From the NCBI GenBank assembly GCA_031769625.1, contig JAUIMM010000113.1, positions 13,674,501 through 13,738,500 of the forward strand: a stretch of DNA of 64,000 bases, given 5' to 3'. The number at the start of each line of letters is the position of its first letter. Within the stretch, counting starts at the first letter, position 1. Both the position numbers and the translations under genes were made by a program. The notes under the pieces were generated by a model. That model was not told where the DNA came from and searched no databases. It saw only the letters and a list, made by a program, of their open reading frames with translations. Positions 10,175 to 20,071 of this stretch are shown in pieces. This DNA comes from Taudactylus pleione. Taxonomy: Eukaryota > Chordata > Amphibia > Anura > Myobatrachidae.

Positions 10175-11590
10175 TTGTTTCGTCTCCAGAAGCACCATCT
10201 CTATGGAAAAATATCCAAGTGCCTCTTTGAGCAAACCTCGGTTCCTTTCTTAGGACATATAATTTCTGGGAAGACCCTCTGGATGGATCCGGAGAAGTTA
10301 AAAGCCATTTCAGATTGTCCGCTACCCAAATCCTTGAAAGCTACTCAATGCTTTTTAGGATTTTCAAACTATTACAGACGGTTTATACTGAATTTCTCCA
10401 CGCTGGTGTCACCTATTACTAGTCTCACAAAAAAGGGTGCCAACCCCACTCTTTGGCCGGATACTGCCATACAAGCTTTTCAAAAATTAAAAAAAGCCTC
10501 CACTGCACCTATTCTATGTCAACCTCAATTGGACAAACCATTTACAGTTGAGGTGGATGCCTCTTCGGTAGGGGTAGGGGCAGTTCTGTCTCAAGTCTCA
10601 AGTGGCAGAAAGAACCATCCCTGTGGGTATTTCTCTCGTAAATTTTCCTCTGCCGAAAAAAACTATGCAATTGGCGATCAAGAGTTACTGGCAATGCGGT
10701 TGGCCTTAATGGAATGGCGGCATTTGTTGGAAGGAGCCAACTTTCCAGTTACCGTTGTTACGGATCATAAAAATGTAATCTATCTCCAAACGGCTCACCG
10801 TTTAAATGCTAGACAGGCCCGCTGGTCCCTGTTCTTTTCAAGATTCAATTTAAAACTTAAATTTCGTCCAGGCAGTCTAAACAAGAAGGCTGATGCCCTC
10901 TCATGGTCTTTTTTATTCAACACTCAAGAAGAGGATCATCAACGTTCCCGACCAATTCTAGATCCTATGGTCTTCGTCTCCACTCAAATTCTGACTCCTC
11001 CTCCAGGAAAATGTTTTGTGACCCCTGAACTACGGAAGAAATTGTTAACCTGGGCTCATAGCTCTCTGTTCGCTGGTCATTCAGGTATCCTCAAGACGTA
11101 CAAATTCCTTCAGCGTTCTTATTGGTGGCCCACACTGAAAGGGGAAATTCGAGAATTCATACTATCTTGTGTGAAATGCTCTCAGCATAAGGTTTCCCGT
11201 AAGAAGGCAGCAGGTCTCCTACGACCCCTATCCACTCCGGATGCTCCTTGGACCCATATATCCATGGATTTCATCTCCGAACTCCCATGCTCCAAAGGAT
11301 ACAATACCATATGGGTAGTGGTAGATTGTTTTTCAAAAATGGCACACTTTATTCCATTGATAGGTCTCCCTTCTGCTCCTCAGTTGGCAAAAATTTTTGT
11401 TAAAGAGATTTTCAGGTTACATGGGCTTCCAAAAGAGATCATTTCTGACCGCGGAGTCCAATTTGTAGCTAAATTCTAGAGGGCCTTGTGTAGTACTTGC
11501 GGAACTAAGTTAAAATTTTCATCTGCCTATCATCCACAAACTAATGGGCAAAACCTAAAGAGTTAACCAAGAGCTGGATACCTTTATAAG
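10175..11590 (+). pseudogene. pol: Gypsy RT thumb, RNase H and integrase core
   Basis: In order: RT thumb (FLGHIISG, CFLGFSNYYRRFI), RNase H (FTVEVDASSVGVGAVLSQ, ELLAMRLALMEWRHLLEG, TDHKNVIYLQ), integrase zinc-binding HHCC region (HSSLFAGHSG ... CVKCSQH), and catalytic core with the first Asp in SMDFISELP and the second in IISDRGVQF. A TAG ends the frame at 11477-11479. The next block (YHPQTNGQ) follows in another frame. The codon where the third catalytic residue (Glu) is expected reads TAA, after a one-base insertion. A MITE then splits the gene at 11598. Not functional. Confidence 0.9.
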
Positions 11591-11597
11591 ACTCTTT

Positions 11598-12192
11598 GGC
11601 CCTCATTCAGAGCCACTCGCTAGCGGCAGTACGCTCGTTCCGAGCGATGTTCGCACATCTGCGCATGCGTATGGATCGTTATACGCATGCGCGAACCAGT
11701 CAGTGCGGCCAAAATTCATGTGCTCGCAATATAGCGAATGCCTGCTATTTTGAGTGACAGAATGAGGCGTATGTGGGTGGTAACAGGGGAAGGTGCTTGA
11801 AAATGGGGAGTGGAGATCCGAACGCAGGCGTGCTTAAAGGTCAAAACGGGCGTTTTATGGGTGTGCATAATTAATACAGCAGCGTCATTGACCACGTCAC
11901 TGGGTTATTTTATAGCCAGAACTGCTCGCAAGATTGTGGTAGCAAAAACCAACCACAAGAATAGCGAGCAGTTCATACGCTGGTCGATGTACTCGATTAA
12001 TCTAATAGCGGACATGACGTATGGTGCGTGCGGCCAGGGGGCGTTTTTAACAAATAAACGAGCGTATGTTTTGCTCGCTCATTCAGACTTAGAGGTGTGA
12101 ACAGACTGCAATTTGCGAACTGATCATTTGAATAGCCACCCCTTGTTTTTGAACGAACGACCACAAATAGCGAACGGCTCTGAATCAGGCCC
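11598..12192. mobile_element. 3-bp-TSD MITE inside gypsy integrase
   Basis: Ends GGCCCTCATTCAGAGCC and GGCTCTGAATCAGGCCC are inverted, flanked by TTT on both sides (11595-11597 and 12193-12195). A close relative at 17091-17669 shares most of the interior, including the GTGACAGAATGAGGCGT and GGAGTGGAGATCCGAACGC blocks. Gypsy coding similarity resumes right after it, so it inserted after the retrotransposon. Confidence 0.88.
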
Positions 12193-12195
12193 TTT

Positions 12196-12918
12196 GTTTC
12201 TTCCTCACAGGACAACTGGGTTGATCTACTACCTTGGGCCGAATTTTCGCACAACTTCAAATATCACACTTCCTCCAAAGCCACTCCTTTTTTCACGGTG
12301 TTCGGGAGACATCCTCGAGTCCAAGATTTTCAAAATTTACCCGCAGTAGAGGTTCCTGCAGTTTCTAACTTGGTAGAATCTTTTGCAACCATTTGGAGGA
12401 GGGCTCATTCTTCTTTGAAGCAATCGTCTAAGAATTATAAAAAATTTGCAGATAGACGTCGTGTCTCTGTTCCACTGCTGAGAGTTGGAGTTAAAGTCTG
12501 GGTGTCCTCCAGGAACATTCGATTAAAAGTACCCAGTATGAAGCTAGCCCCACGCTTCATTGGTCCTTACCGTGTTCACAAAGTCATCAACCCAGTTGTG
12601 TATAAATTGGAACTCCCTCCTCAACTAAGAATATCCTATACCTTTCATATTTCTCTGCTACGTCCTCTAGTGTTGAATCGTTTTCAGACTTCTGCTCCCA
12701 AGTTACCTCAAGTGCAAACCTCACAAGGTACAGAGTTCGAGGTGGGGAAGATTCTAGACTCTCGGTTTAGGTCTAACAACCTCCAATATCTCATTGATTG
12801 GAAGGGGTATGGCCCTGAGGAAAGGGCATGGATCAGAGCCACAGATGTTCACGTGCCTCAAATGGTTCGAGCCTTCCATATTAAATTTCCTGGTAAGCCT
12901 GGTGGGTCCACCCTGAAA
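12196..12918 (+). pseudogene. pol: Gypsy integrase C-terminus with chromodomain
   Basis: Continues the integrase after the MITE (WVDLLPWAEFSHN, TPFFTVFGRHPR), then the GPY/F module (LAPRFIGPYRVHKVINPV, YKLELPP, FHISLLRPL). The final domain is a chromodomain: FEVGKILDSRFRSNNLQYLI followed by DWKGYGPEERAWI. Chromodomains of this class are known to steer integration toward particular chromatin. The open frame is largely intact from 12298 to the 3' LTR border. Confidence 0.88.
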
Positions 12919-12929
12919 GGGGGGGGTAC
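12911..12929 (+). promoter_or_regulatory. Polypurine tract of the gypsy element
   Basis: The purine run GAAAGGGGGGGG (about 12915-12926), followed by TAC, lies directly before the 3' LTR start TGTCAG at 12930. This is the expected place for the plus-strand primer. Confidence 0.8.
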
Positions 12930-14044
12930 TGTCAGAGCTCAGCCAGGGATTGGCTGTCCCTTACTGTCCCGCCGGTTTCCTCTGACTTTCCGGGCAGTCG
13001 GGCGACGTGGCAGTTGCTGAGCATTCTCCCTGATGCTGGTGAATGGGGATCGGAGTCTTCGTTATGGGCGGCGCCATGACACTTCCCCTTGTGACTTGCC
13101 TTCCTTCCCTGACAGTCTGGCCGGTCAGCAGACGCTGTGGACCAATCAGCAGGCTTCCAGGGGTATACATCCGGCTCCTGTGTATCAGGTAATTGCCTGA
13201 ACAACCATTGTTGCTGCTAGTGTTACTAGTGGTCTCTCATTCCAGGTTCCCTTGCTTCCAGGGAGCTAATCCCAGCGTGTCAGTTTTCCACGAGCAACAG
13301 TGCTTTACCACCGCAGCCTGTGTGCAGTATACCATCCATCTCACCAGTGCTTTACCACCGCAGCCTGTGTGCAGTATACCATCCATCTCACCAGTGCTTT
13401 ACCACTGCAGCCTGTGTGCAGTATACCGTCCATCTCACCAGTGCTTTACCACCGCAGCCTGTGTGCAGTATACCATCCATCTCACCAGTGCTTTACCATC
13501 ACAGCCTGAGTGCAGCGATATATATCCACCTCTCCAGTACTTACCACCACAGTCCGGGTCCAATACCACTACCCACCTCGTTACTGGACTCCGTGGTCGC
13601 TACCTGTTTCACACGTTATTGCACCGTGGTGCATTCTTACCGACCGGCAACCCAGTAGGGTACGTGCGCAGTCACACTCCGCAGTGCACACTCCCTTGTA
13701 CCTCAAGTACAGTATCCTGAACCGGGGGTTCCACCCCAGTTCCTACGTGCCTCCTACTGGCACCTTGCCCTTGGGCCACAGGTGTTTGTTTCTCCTTTTC
13801 CCGCGGGGCTTGGTCACCTAGTCAAAGGACCGCAACCTGTTTACGGGGTGCAGCTCAAGCCCATATCCCACTTGGGGGGGTCACTGGTGAACACCACCCC
13901 GTGGGTTAGATTCCCCACCTTTGACTAGGTCTCGCCAACGACCAAGACCCGTGGATGCGGAGATCGTACATCCAGGCCCCTCGCCTTCGTATCTTCCCGC
14001 AGCCTCAGGCCTCGGCTTTCAAAGACCCACCTCCCAGCGTGACA
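12930..14044 (+). repeat. 3' LTR of the gypsy element
   Basis: Begins TGTCAGAGCTCAGCCAGGG and ends CCCAGCGTGACA. Near-identical to 7178-8316 over its last ~850 bases, but it lacks two short segments near its start and carries substitutions there. The ~47-bp array is at about 13295-13518. The flank beyond 14044 resumes the split MITE. Confidence 0.9.
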
Positions 14045-14107
14045 GGGTCGACCTTTTGTCCCAGTCGACCTACTGCCTGTCTAACATCTGGTTTCTACCT
14101 AGTCATT

Positions 14108-15115
14108 GTCTACCTTTTTACTATCTATCTGTTAATCCACACCCCTCTCTATCAAGCACTGCAGGAGCCGCTAGTGCTGTGTCAGAGTCCAATGGCGCGG
14201 TTGCCATTTGCCCCACGATTTGACTTCTGCGTATTCGCAAAACACAATGGCCATTTTCCCTGTGCAGCACTGCCAACGAGGCACTCCGGAGAGGTAAGTA
14301 ATGAAGAGAAGGTTGCAGGGCAGAGCTGGATTATGCACGAGGCTATACAGGTGGCCTTCTTGGGCTCGGTAGGACCTAGGGGCCCGTCTGCTGCCGAGCA
14401 GAAGGGGTTCAGAAGCAACTGATGGGGGAGGTCGGGCTGCAAGCAGGATGGGGAGGTGTCCGTAAGTGGAGGAGGGGGTGACCGTGAGCGCGGGTGCCAG
14501 CAGGAGCAGAGTCTGACTGTGTCACTCACAGACAGTTTCAGACTCAGAAAGAATCTGCCATGTGTCTGTGAGTGATGCAGACAGTCTCCCAGTCCATGGG
14601 GAGTGGTGTTGCACTGCTGGGTAAATTGCAAGAGATGCTGCAGAAGGCTCAGAGGAGCATGTGCTGATCTCTGATTGGAGGAGCCCATCACATGCTCCTC
14701 TGACCCATGGAGATCAGCAGCAGCAACAGCCTCATGAGAGACTCACAGTGAGTGAGAATAAAGCAACAGGTAAGTGGAGCTGGGGGGTTGGTGGGATAGG
14801 AAGAAGGGGGAGGGGTAATCGGTAAAGTTGGGAAAAGTTTATAAGTAAGTTGTGTATGAGTTTTATTATGAGGCTCAGTAATGATAGGATGCATTTTGGG
14901 GGGTTCATTAACATGAAGGTTTTTTTTTAATAAGATGGAGTTAAAGTAGTGACTGTGAATGGAATTACTGATGTGAATAATGGACTGTTTATAGGGGAAG
15001 GGGGTCATTGTGGTTAACGGGGCTGCTGTTATCATCCTGAAGTAGTGAATGATTTTTTTAGGATGGATTTTTTTTAGGATGAATGGATAATATTGTGTGG
15101 CAGTCTCAAAACTAC
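14108..15115. other. Unassigned sequence with one dispersed hairpin repeat
   Basis: No gene seen. The stretch 14580-14760 (CAGAGGAGCATGTGCTG ... CATGCTCCTCTGACCCATGG) is repeated at about 45480-45640 and forms a hairpin around GATTGGAGGAGCCCATC, so it belongs to a dispersed repeat family. AT-rich sequence follows to 15110. Confidence 0.55.
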
Positions 15116-15124
15116 TGTGTTGTA

Positions 15125-15290
15125 TATTGGTCATTCACATGTTCTCTGTATTATATGGAGCTCATTCACATGCTCTCTGTATTATATGGTGGTCATTCAC
15201 ATGCTCTCTGTATTATATGGCAGTCACTCACATGCTCTCTGAATTATATGGGATCATTGACATATTCTCTGTGTTATATGGCGGTCATGG
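15125..15290. repeat. ~31-bp minisatellite, left part
   Basis: About five copies of a unit containing TCATTCACATGCTCTCTG and TATTATATGG. The array resumes at 16415-16490 on the far side of a Tc1-like element, so the transposon landed inside it. Confidence 0.8.
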
Positions 15291-15295
15291 GAAAG

Positions 15296-16413
15296 CAGTA
15301 TGTAAAAGTACTGGGAGGTGGTGTCACCATACTGTGACATCTTGAAAATGCCCAGACCTGCATCAGTTGTAATTTTAAATCTCGTGAGTCAGTTTGAATA
15401 TCGGCTAGGCTGCTCATGGCAAGGCGACGTGATTTATCTGAGTTTGAGCTGGGCATGATAGTGGGTGCCCGACGGATTTCACATTCCATTTCCGAAATTG
15501 TGCAGTCATTCAAAATTCCTCTATCTACGGTGTCGTGTGTATCGGGAATACTTAATGAAAGGGATTATCACCCACCGTGGACTGCACAGTGGCCAACCAC
15601 GGGTGCTTAATGATCTTGATCAGCGGCATCTGGCCAGAATTGTTTGTGGTAATAGGCATGTGACACTGGCTCAAATCACATTCAATGCAGGAGGTATATC
15701 CAGCAGGTCAGTGCAGCATTCTTTAGCTTCCATGGGATATTGGAGCAGAAGACCCACCAGAGGGCCCTTGTTAACACTATGACACCGGACACAGAACCTC
15801 ACCTTGGCTTGTAACATCGCTAATTGGACCTAGAGGACTAGCATCATGTGACGTGGTCAGTGAGTCAAGTTTCCAGTTGTTTCAGGCTGATGGTAGAGGC
15901 CATGGACCACATTTGTCAACAAGGCACCATGCAGGTTGGTGGTAGTTCCATAATGGCGTGGGGGTGTATTCATGTGGCATGGGTTGGGTCTGCTACTCAT
16001 TGACTAGTAACAGCTACTGTACATTTCTTTTATTGATGATCATTTGCAGCCCTTCATGGACTTCATGTACCTCCACAATTATGGAATATTTCAGTAGGAT
16101 AATGCACCGTATTCAGAATTGGGTCGAGGAGCATTCTGGAGAGTTCCAACGAATGGGGCACCACGTTCACCTGCCCTGAACCCATCAAAGCATTTATAAG
16201 ATGTGGTGAAGAGGTCCATTTGCACCCAAGATCCTGCACCTACAAATATCAGGGAGCTGTGGGTAGCTATTTAGACGGCATGGGTCAACATCTCTCCAGA
16301 GGTCTTTCGTCCACTTGTGTAATCGATGCCACATTGAGTTGTTGCAGTTTGCTGTGCTAGAGGGGTCCTACACAATACTAGACACCTATCCCATGACTTT
16401 TGACACTTCAGTG
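15296..16413 (+). mobile_element. Tc1/mariner-family transposon, decayed
   Basis: Diverged inverted termini: left GTAAAAGTACTGGGAGG..GGTGTC and right GACACCTATCCCATGACTTTTGAC (its complement resembles the left). The outer ends are approximate. It sits within the minisatellite that continues on both sides. The interior is a transposase pseudogene (15416-16330). Confidence 0.75.
15416..16330 (+). pseudogene. Tc1-like transposase pseudogene
   Basis: Starts MARRRDLSEFELGMIVGARR, matching the N-terminal helix-turn-helix start of a Tc1-like group. Downstream, in shifting frames, are GQPRVLNDLDQRHLARIV, FNAGGISSRSVQHSL, DNAPYS (the second catalytic Asp region), EEHSGEFQRMG, SPALNPS...L.DVV (DDE end region) and TNIRELWVAI.TAWVNISPE. 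Frameshifts occur near 15600 and several stops fall in the 15780-16100 interval, where the first catalytic Asp would lie. The enzyme would cut and paste at TA sites; this copy cannot. Confidence 0.85.
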
Positions 16414-16414
16414 T

Positions 16415-16490
16415 ATGGCAGTCATTCACATGCTCTGTATTATACGGCAGTCAGTGCTCTCTGTATTATATGGTGGTTATTGACAAGCAC
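16415..16490. repeat. ~31-bp minisatellite, right part
   Basis: Continuation of the 15125-15290 array (TATGGCAGTCATTCACATG, CTCTGTATTATATGG) after the Tc1-like insert. Confidence 0.75.
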
Positions 16491-17090
16491 TGTTGATTGA
16501 AAATGTTACCTATTACTGCTTATCGCTTAGTAGACCCCTATGGTTTCTTTATTTCTATATGGATTAGTTTGCTTTGTACAGTAATTTGCTTTTTGTTTCT
16601 GTAGTGGTAGAGGGTAAGATTTGTTTAAGTTCCAGTTTGTCTAGAAAAGATATACATTGTATGAATGTATTGGGGTGTGGGCCTCAAACCAGTATGTTGC
16701 CTAGGGGCCCGTGGGGTCTTAATCAGGCTCTGGTGCAATGGGGTCTTCCTTGGACCGAGGGACCCATGTGCACCGCACACCCTGCAGCCATTATAGTTAT
16801 GCCACTGGTTTGTGTATTTCTATAAATATGTGATAAATGGTATCTATGGAAATCGGAGTGTCCTGTTTTCAGTGATCAAGATGAGCAGGGAAACTGATCT
16901 CCACGAGGTGACCATTTACTTTAATGTTATATGTGGACCTTTTCATGGAGATGAAAGTAGCGCACCCTTTCATCCACTTATCATGTTGGAAGCATTCCCT
17001 ATCACATGCTTTGGACATCCTTAATGTCCGAGAGAGTTCCCAATATCGGGGAAGGGGGCTCTCTCAGACTCCCGAAGAAAGTGGAACAGT
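16491..17090. other. Unassigned; two orphan hAT right ends
   Basis: At about 16676-16733 the sequence CCTAGGGGCCCGTGGGG..CAGGCTCTG resembles the hAT terminus at 2646-2702. At 16791-16807 TATAGTTATGCCACTG matches the right end of the GGCGTAACTA hAT family. No matching left ends were found. No gene seen. Confidence 0.5.
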
Positions 17091-17669
17091 GGGCCTGATT
17101 CAGAGCCGCTCGTAAGCGGCCATCGTTCGCTCCGAGCGATGATCGCACAACGGCGCATGTGTATGGGTCGTAATGCGCATGTGCCAACCAGTCATTGTGG
17201 TCGGAAATCGTGCGCTTGTAAAACAGCGAAGGACTGCTAATTTGAGTGACAGAATGAGGCGTTTGTGGGAGGTAACAAGGGAAGGTGCTTGAAAACCGTG
17301 GAGTGGAGATCCGAACGCAGGCGTGCCAAACGGTCAAAACGGCGTTTAATGGGTGTGCATAATTAACAAAGCAGTGTCATCGACTACATCACTTGGTTGT
17401 CTTTTAGCCTGAACTGCTCGCAGTGATAGTGGGAAGTAAATCCTACCACAAGCACTGCGAGCAGTTCAGAAGCCTTTCAATGTTCCCGATTAATCTAATA
17501 AATACAGGAGATGACGTATGATGTGAACGGCAAAGGGGCGTCTTTACAAAATAGCGAGCGCATTTTTCGACGCTCGCTCAGACATAGAGGCGTCAACAGA
17601 CCGCAAAGAACGAGCGCTCAATTTAAATATCCGGTCCCTGCAAATAGCGTCCGGCTCTGAATCAGGCCC
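17091..17669. mobile_element. 3-bp-TSD MITE, sister of 11598-12192
   Basis: Ends GGGCCTGATTCAGAGCCG and CGGCTCTGAATCAGGCCC, flanked by AGT on both sides (17088-17090 and 17670-17672). It contains a stem around CTGAACTGCTCGCAGTG / CACTGCGAGCAGTTCAG (about 17413-17470). No transposase. Confidence 0.9.
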
Positions 17670-17672
17670 AGT

Positions 17673-17960
17673 GTCCCGTATTATGCCCACTTCCTGAGTG
17701 AAGTGGGCGGCATGGAGACTTCATGATGCACTTGCAGCTTTGCACCACAGGTGGAGGAGCCACAATGACCCAAACGCAGCACCGTGCTCCCTGCACCTCG
17801 AACATTGCTGTCCACTCTGAGACTCTCCCGGAGGGGCCTTTGTAAAAGACGGCAAGTATGCCCATATAAAATCCAAGTCTCTGCTCACTGGACTGAGTAA
17901 AAAGTGCAGGGTTTGGCGATCAGGAAAATTGGGCATAATACCTTTTAACAGCAGCACATA
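17673..17960. other. Unassigned; possible CATACTTGCC-family right end
   Basis: GACGGCAAGTATG ends at 17860 and resembles the right terminus of the small hAT MITEs, but I could not find its left end or a duplication. No gene seen. Confidence 0.35.
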
Positions 17961-18479
17961 GTGCCGGATTCAGTACCAATCGCAAGTGCAACTACGGATG
18001 CAGATCGAGCAATTGTTTGCCATCGCACATGCGTATAAGCCACACTGAGTGTGCGCAGTGATCGCACTACAGTTACGGACACACAGAAAAATCCTTCGCA
18101 GAGTGAGTGATAGGCTATCAGCGTTTTTGGGTGGTGACTGGGTGGTGGTCAGTAAAACACAGGTGTGCCCGTCCGTTTAAACGCCGTTTCCTGAGCGTGC
18201 ATGCCACTACCATTGCATACGCAGCATGAGAGCCCTCTGCGTGCGAGGAGACTTGTGTCTGCGGCAGGTCAGACCTGCTGTAAATGTTGCGTGAGTGGTC
18301 AATATGCGTCGATGGTACTGATGTTTACGCAGAAGAGCGACATTGGGCAGATGTGAGAAAGCAGTAGTGGGCGTCTTTATGACGGCTGAGCTTTGGCAAG
18401 CATTAGCTTATTTTCGCCACTGCGTTCCGTACGAAATCGCAGCTGCAATCGCAATTGCGATTCGTACTGAATCAGGCCC
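17961..18479. mobile_element. GGGCCTGATTCAG-type MITE, uninterrupted copy
   Basis: The right end GTACTGAATCAGGCCC mirrors the left end GCCGGATTCAGTACCAATCGC. The interior (GCCATCGCACATGCGTATAAG, GTTACGGACACACAGAAAAATC, TAAACGCCGTTTCCTG) is the same family as 25052-26146 and shows how that copy looked before insertions. The flanking triplets do not match clearly. Confidence 0.7.
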
Positions 18480-18619
18480 TTAGATACTGTCTATAGTACT
18501 TTATGCACCCATTGACTGTGTTGGCATGCTGGCACTTGTACCGCAAGCAACTTAAAATTATTCGCTGCTTTAAATATAGCAGCTTTACTGTGTCGGTGTC
18601 CACATAACGTAGGCTATTA

Positions 18620-19528
18620 CATATTGAATGCAGATTGTAGTGTGATATTAATGACTGAATTCGCATTGCGAATTCAGGCAATATCACAGGGATTTACTAC
18701 AAATCCCTTGCAGGGACAGAGCTTGCGATAAAGCTCTGTCCCTGCGAATCCCCTTCGGGGCCTTATCACGGTATTTTCGCAAAAAATACCGTGACAAAGT
18801 GCCCGCGCATGCACCGACAGGCCGCCGCTGCTTCCCCATGGCACTAAGCCCCACCCCGGGTGCTAAGCCCCGCCCCCCATGATCGCGGACCCCCCGCGAC
18901 CCCCCCTCCCTTCATTACACTTACCTGCATGATCCGGGCCTCCGGTGATGTTCTCCATGCCTCCGGTCAGGTGATCTCCCATACTGCACTGGGACCCGAT
19001 CACCTGATGACCGGGCAGCAGTACACTATGGGAGACCAGCTGACCGGAGGGGAGGCATCACCGGAGGCCCGATCACCGGTCCCTGGAGTCAGGTAAGTAC
19101 ATTTTTTTTTTACCAATTTTTTTTTTTTTACAGTAATCAGCTTGCGGTCTGTTTAGACCACACAGCTGATTACTGGGACCGACTCCCAGCTCTGCTCTCC
19201 CCGTTAGAGCAGGGCAGGAGTACGGTAACCGGGGGAGACCCTGGATAACGCCACCTCCAGGTGGCGTTATTATCACAGGGCTTTCCCCGATATTTTTTTA
19301 CAATTTATTTTTAGTAACTCTGGTCAGATCACATTTCCCATTACAATTATGGGAAATGCGATCTGATTACTAAAAATAAGTGATACATAGGGGTTGGAGT
19401 CGAGTTTTACAAATTCTACTCCAATTGCCCTGTAATAACTATAGGTGATACTAAAATAATGTGAAAAGAGTGTGAAAACACCCTTTTTCACTTTATTTTA
19501 GTCAAAATAATGTTAATAAATAGAGCCC
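18620..19528. mobile_element. Harbinger-like MITE, 5'-truncated; inverted sister of 62083-63024
   Basis: Matches the element at 62083-63024 in reverse orientation: GCAGATTGTAGTGTGATATTA, the ACTACAAATCCCTTGCAGGG block, the GACAGAGCTT...AAGCTCTGTC stem, the ATACCGTGA stem, GATAACGCCACCTCCAGGTG and the terminal AATAAATAGAGCCC. The first ~35 bases of the family consensus are missing or altered at the left, so no duplication is seen. Confidence 0.8.
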
Positions 19529-20071
19529 AAAGAGTGTCAACACATTAACATCACAGTACATTGAACATTAATAAGCAAATTGGGAGACACTATCACACAT
19601 GTAAGCCCAGCCTACTCTTATGACTGCGATTTATACTTTATAAACTACTAAGATCAAAGAGAGGATGGGTCAGGATAACAGAGGGGTCGTGTGATGAATT
19701 CAAGCAAGCCGAAAGGGTAATGGACCACCCCCATACTAATCGATGTTAAATGGTTGACAACTCATACAACAATGATGGCCTGGGGCAATTTGTTGATTTG
19801 GCGATGATTGTCCCAATAAATCGCCAATGTATGTGCTTCCCCGATTGACGATTGAGATTAAAAAGTGATCACATTCGCCAAATCGAGTTGTCCAACATGT
19901 TGGTTTTCACAGATCAATTTGGGCTGTAGATAACTAGTGTATGGTAAAAATCAGCCGATTTGCAGACCGTTACTAGTAAAATTTGAGCCTTTCAAGATTG
20001 GCAGATCTGTCTTTCCTGATAATGATCTGTAAATCACTGAAAAAGATCTGTAATGTATGGGCACAGCTTGC
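19529..20071. other. Unassigned sequence
   Basis: No long frame, tandem repeat or clear TIR. The stretch GATTTGGCGATGATTGTCCC to GGGCTGTAGATAACTAGTGT resembles generic decayed repeat DNA. No gene seen. Confidence 0.45.

Larger units (their letters stand above)
7178..14044 (+). mobile_element. Ty3/gypsy chromovirus-like LTR retrotransposon
   Basis: A full-length but dead element: LTR, gag with zinc knuckle, protease, RT, RNase H, integrase, chromodomain, LTR. LTRs begin TGTCAGAG and end GTGACA. Flanking pentamers are GTGTC (7173-7177) and GGTC-containing GGGTC (14045-14049), matching at four of five positions. The LTRs have diverged mainly in their first 250 bases, through indels. At least three frameshifts, several stops and a nested MITE (11598-12192) block expression. 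The PIC domain order RT-RH-IN-chromodomain places it with Ty3/gypsy elements, nearest chromodomain-bearing vertebrate types by inference. Confidence 0.92.
6648..14107. mobile_element. TTAGGG-rich MITE split by the gypsy element
   Basis: The left end (AAGATGTTAGACAGTCAATA then GGTTGACTGGGACAAAAGG) pairs in inverted orientation with 14048-14107 (GTCGACCTTTTGTCCCAGTC then TACTGCCTGTCTAACATCT). The whole gypsy element lies between them. Outer ends are approximate because similarity fades. No coding capacity apart from the insert. Confidence 0.7.
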
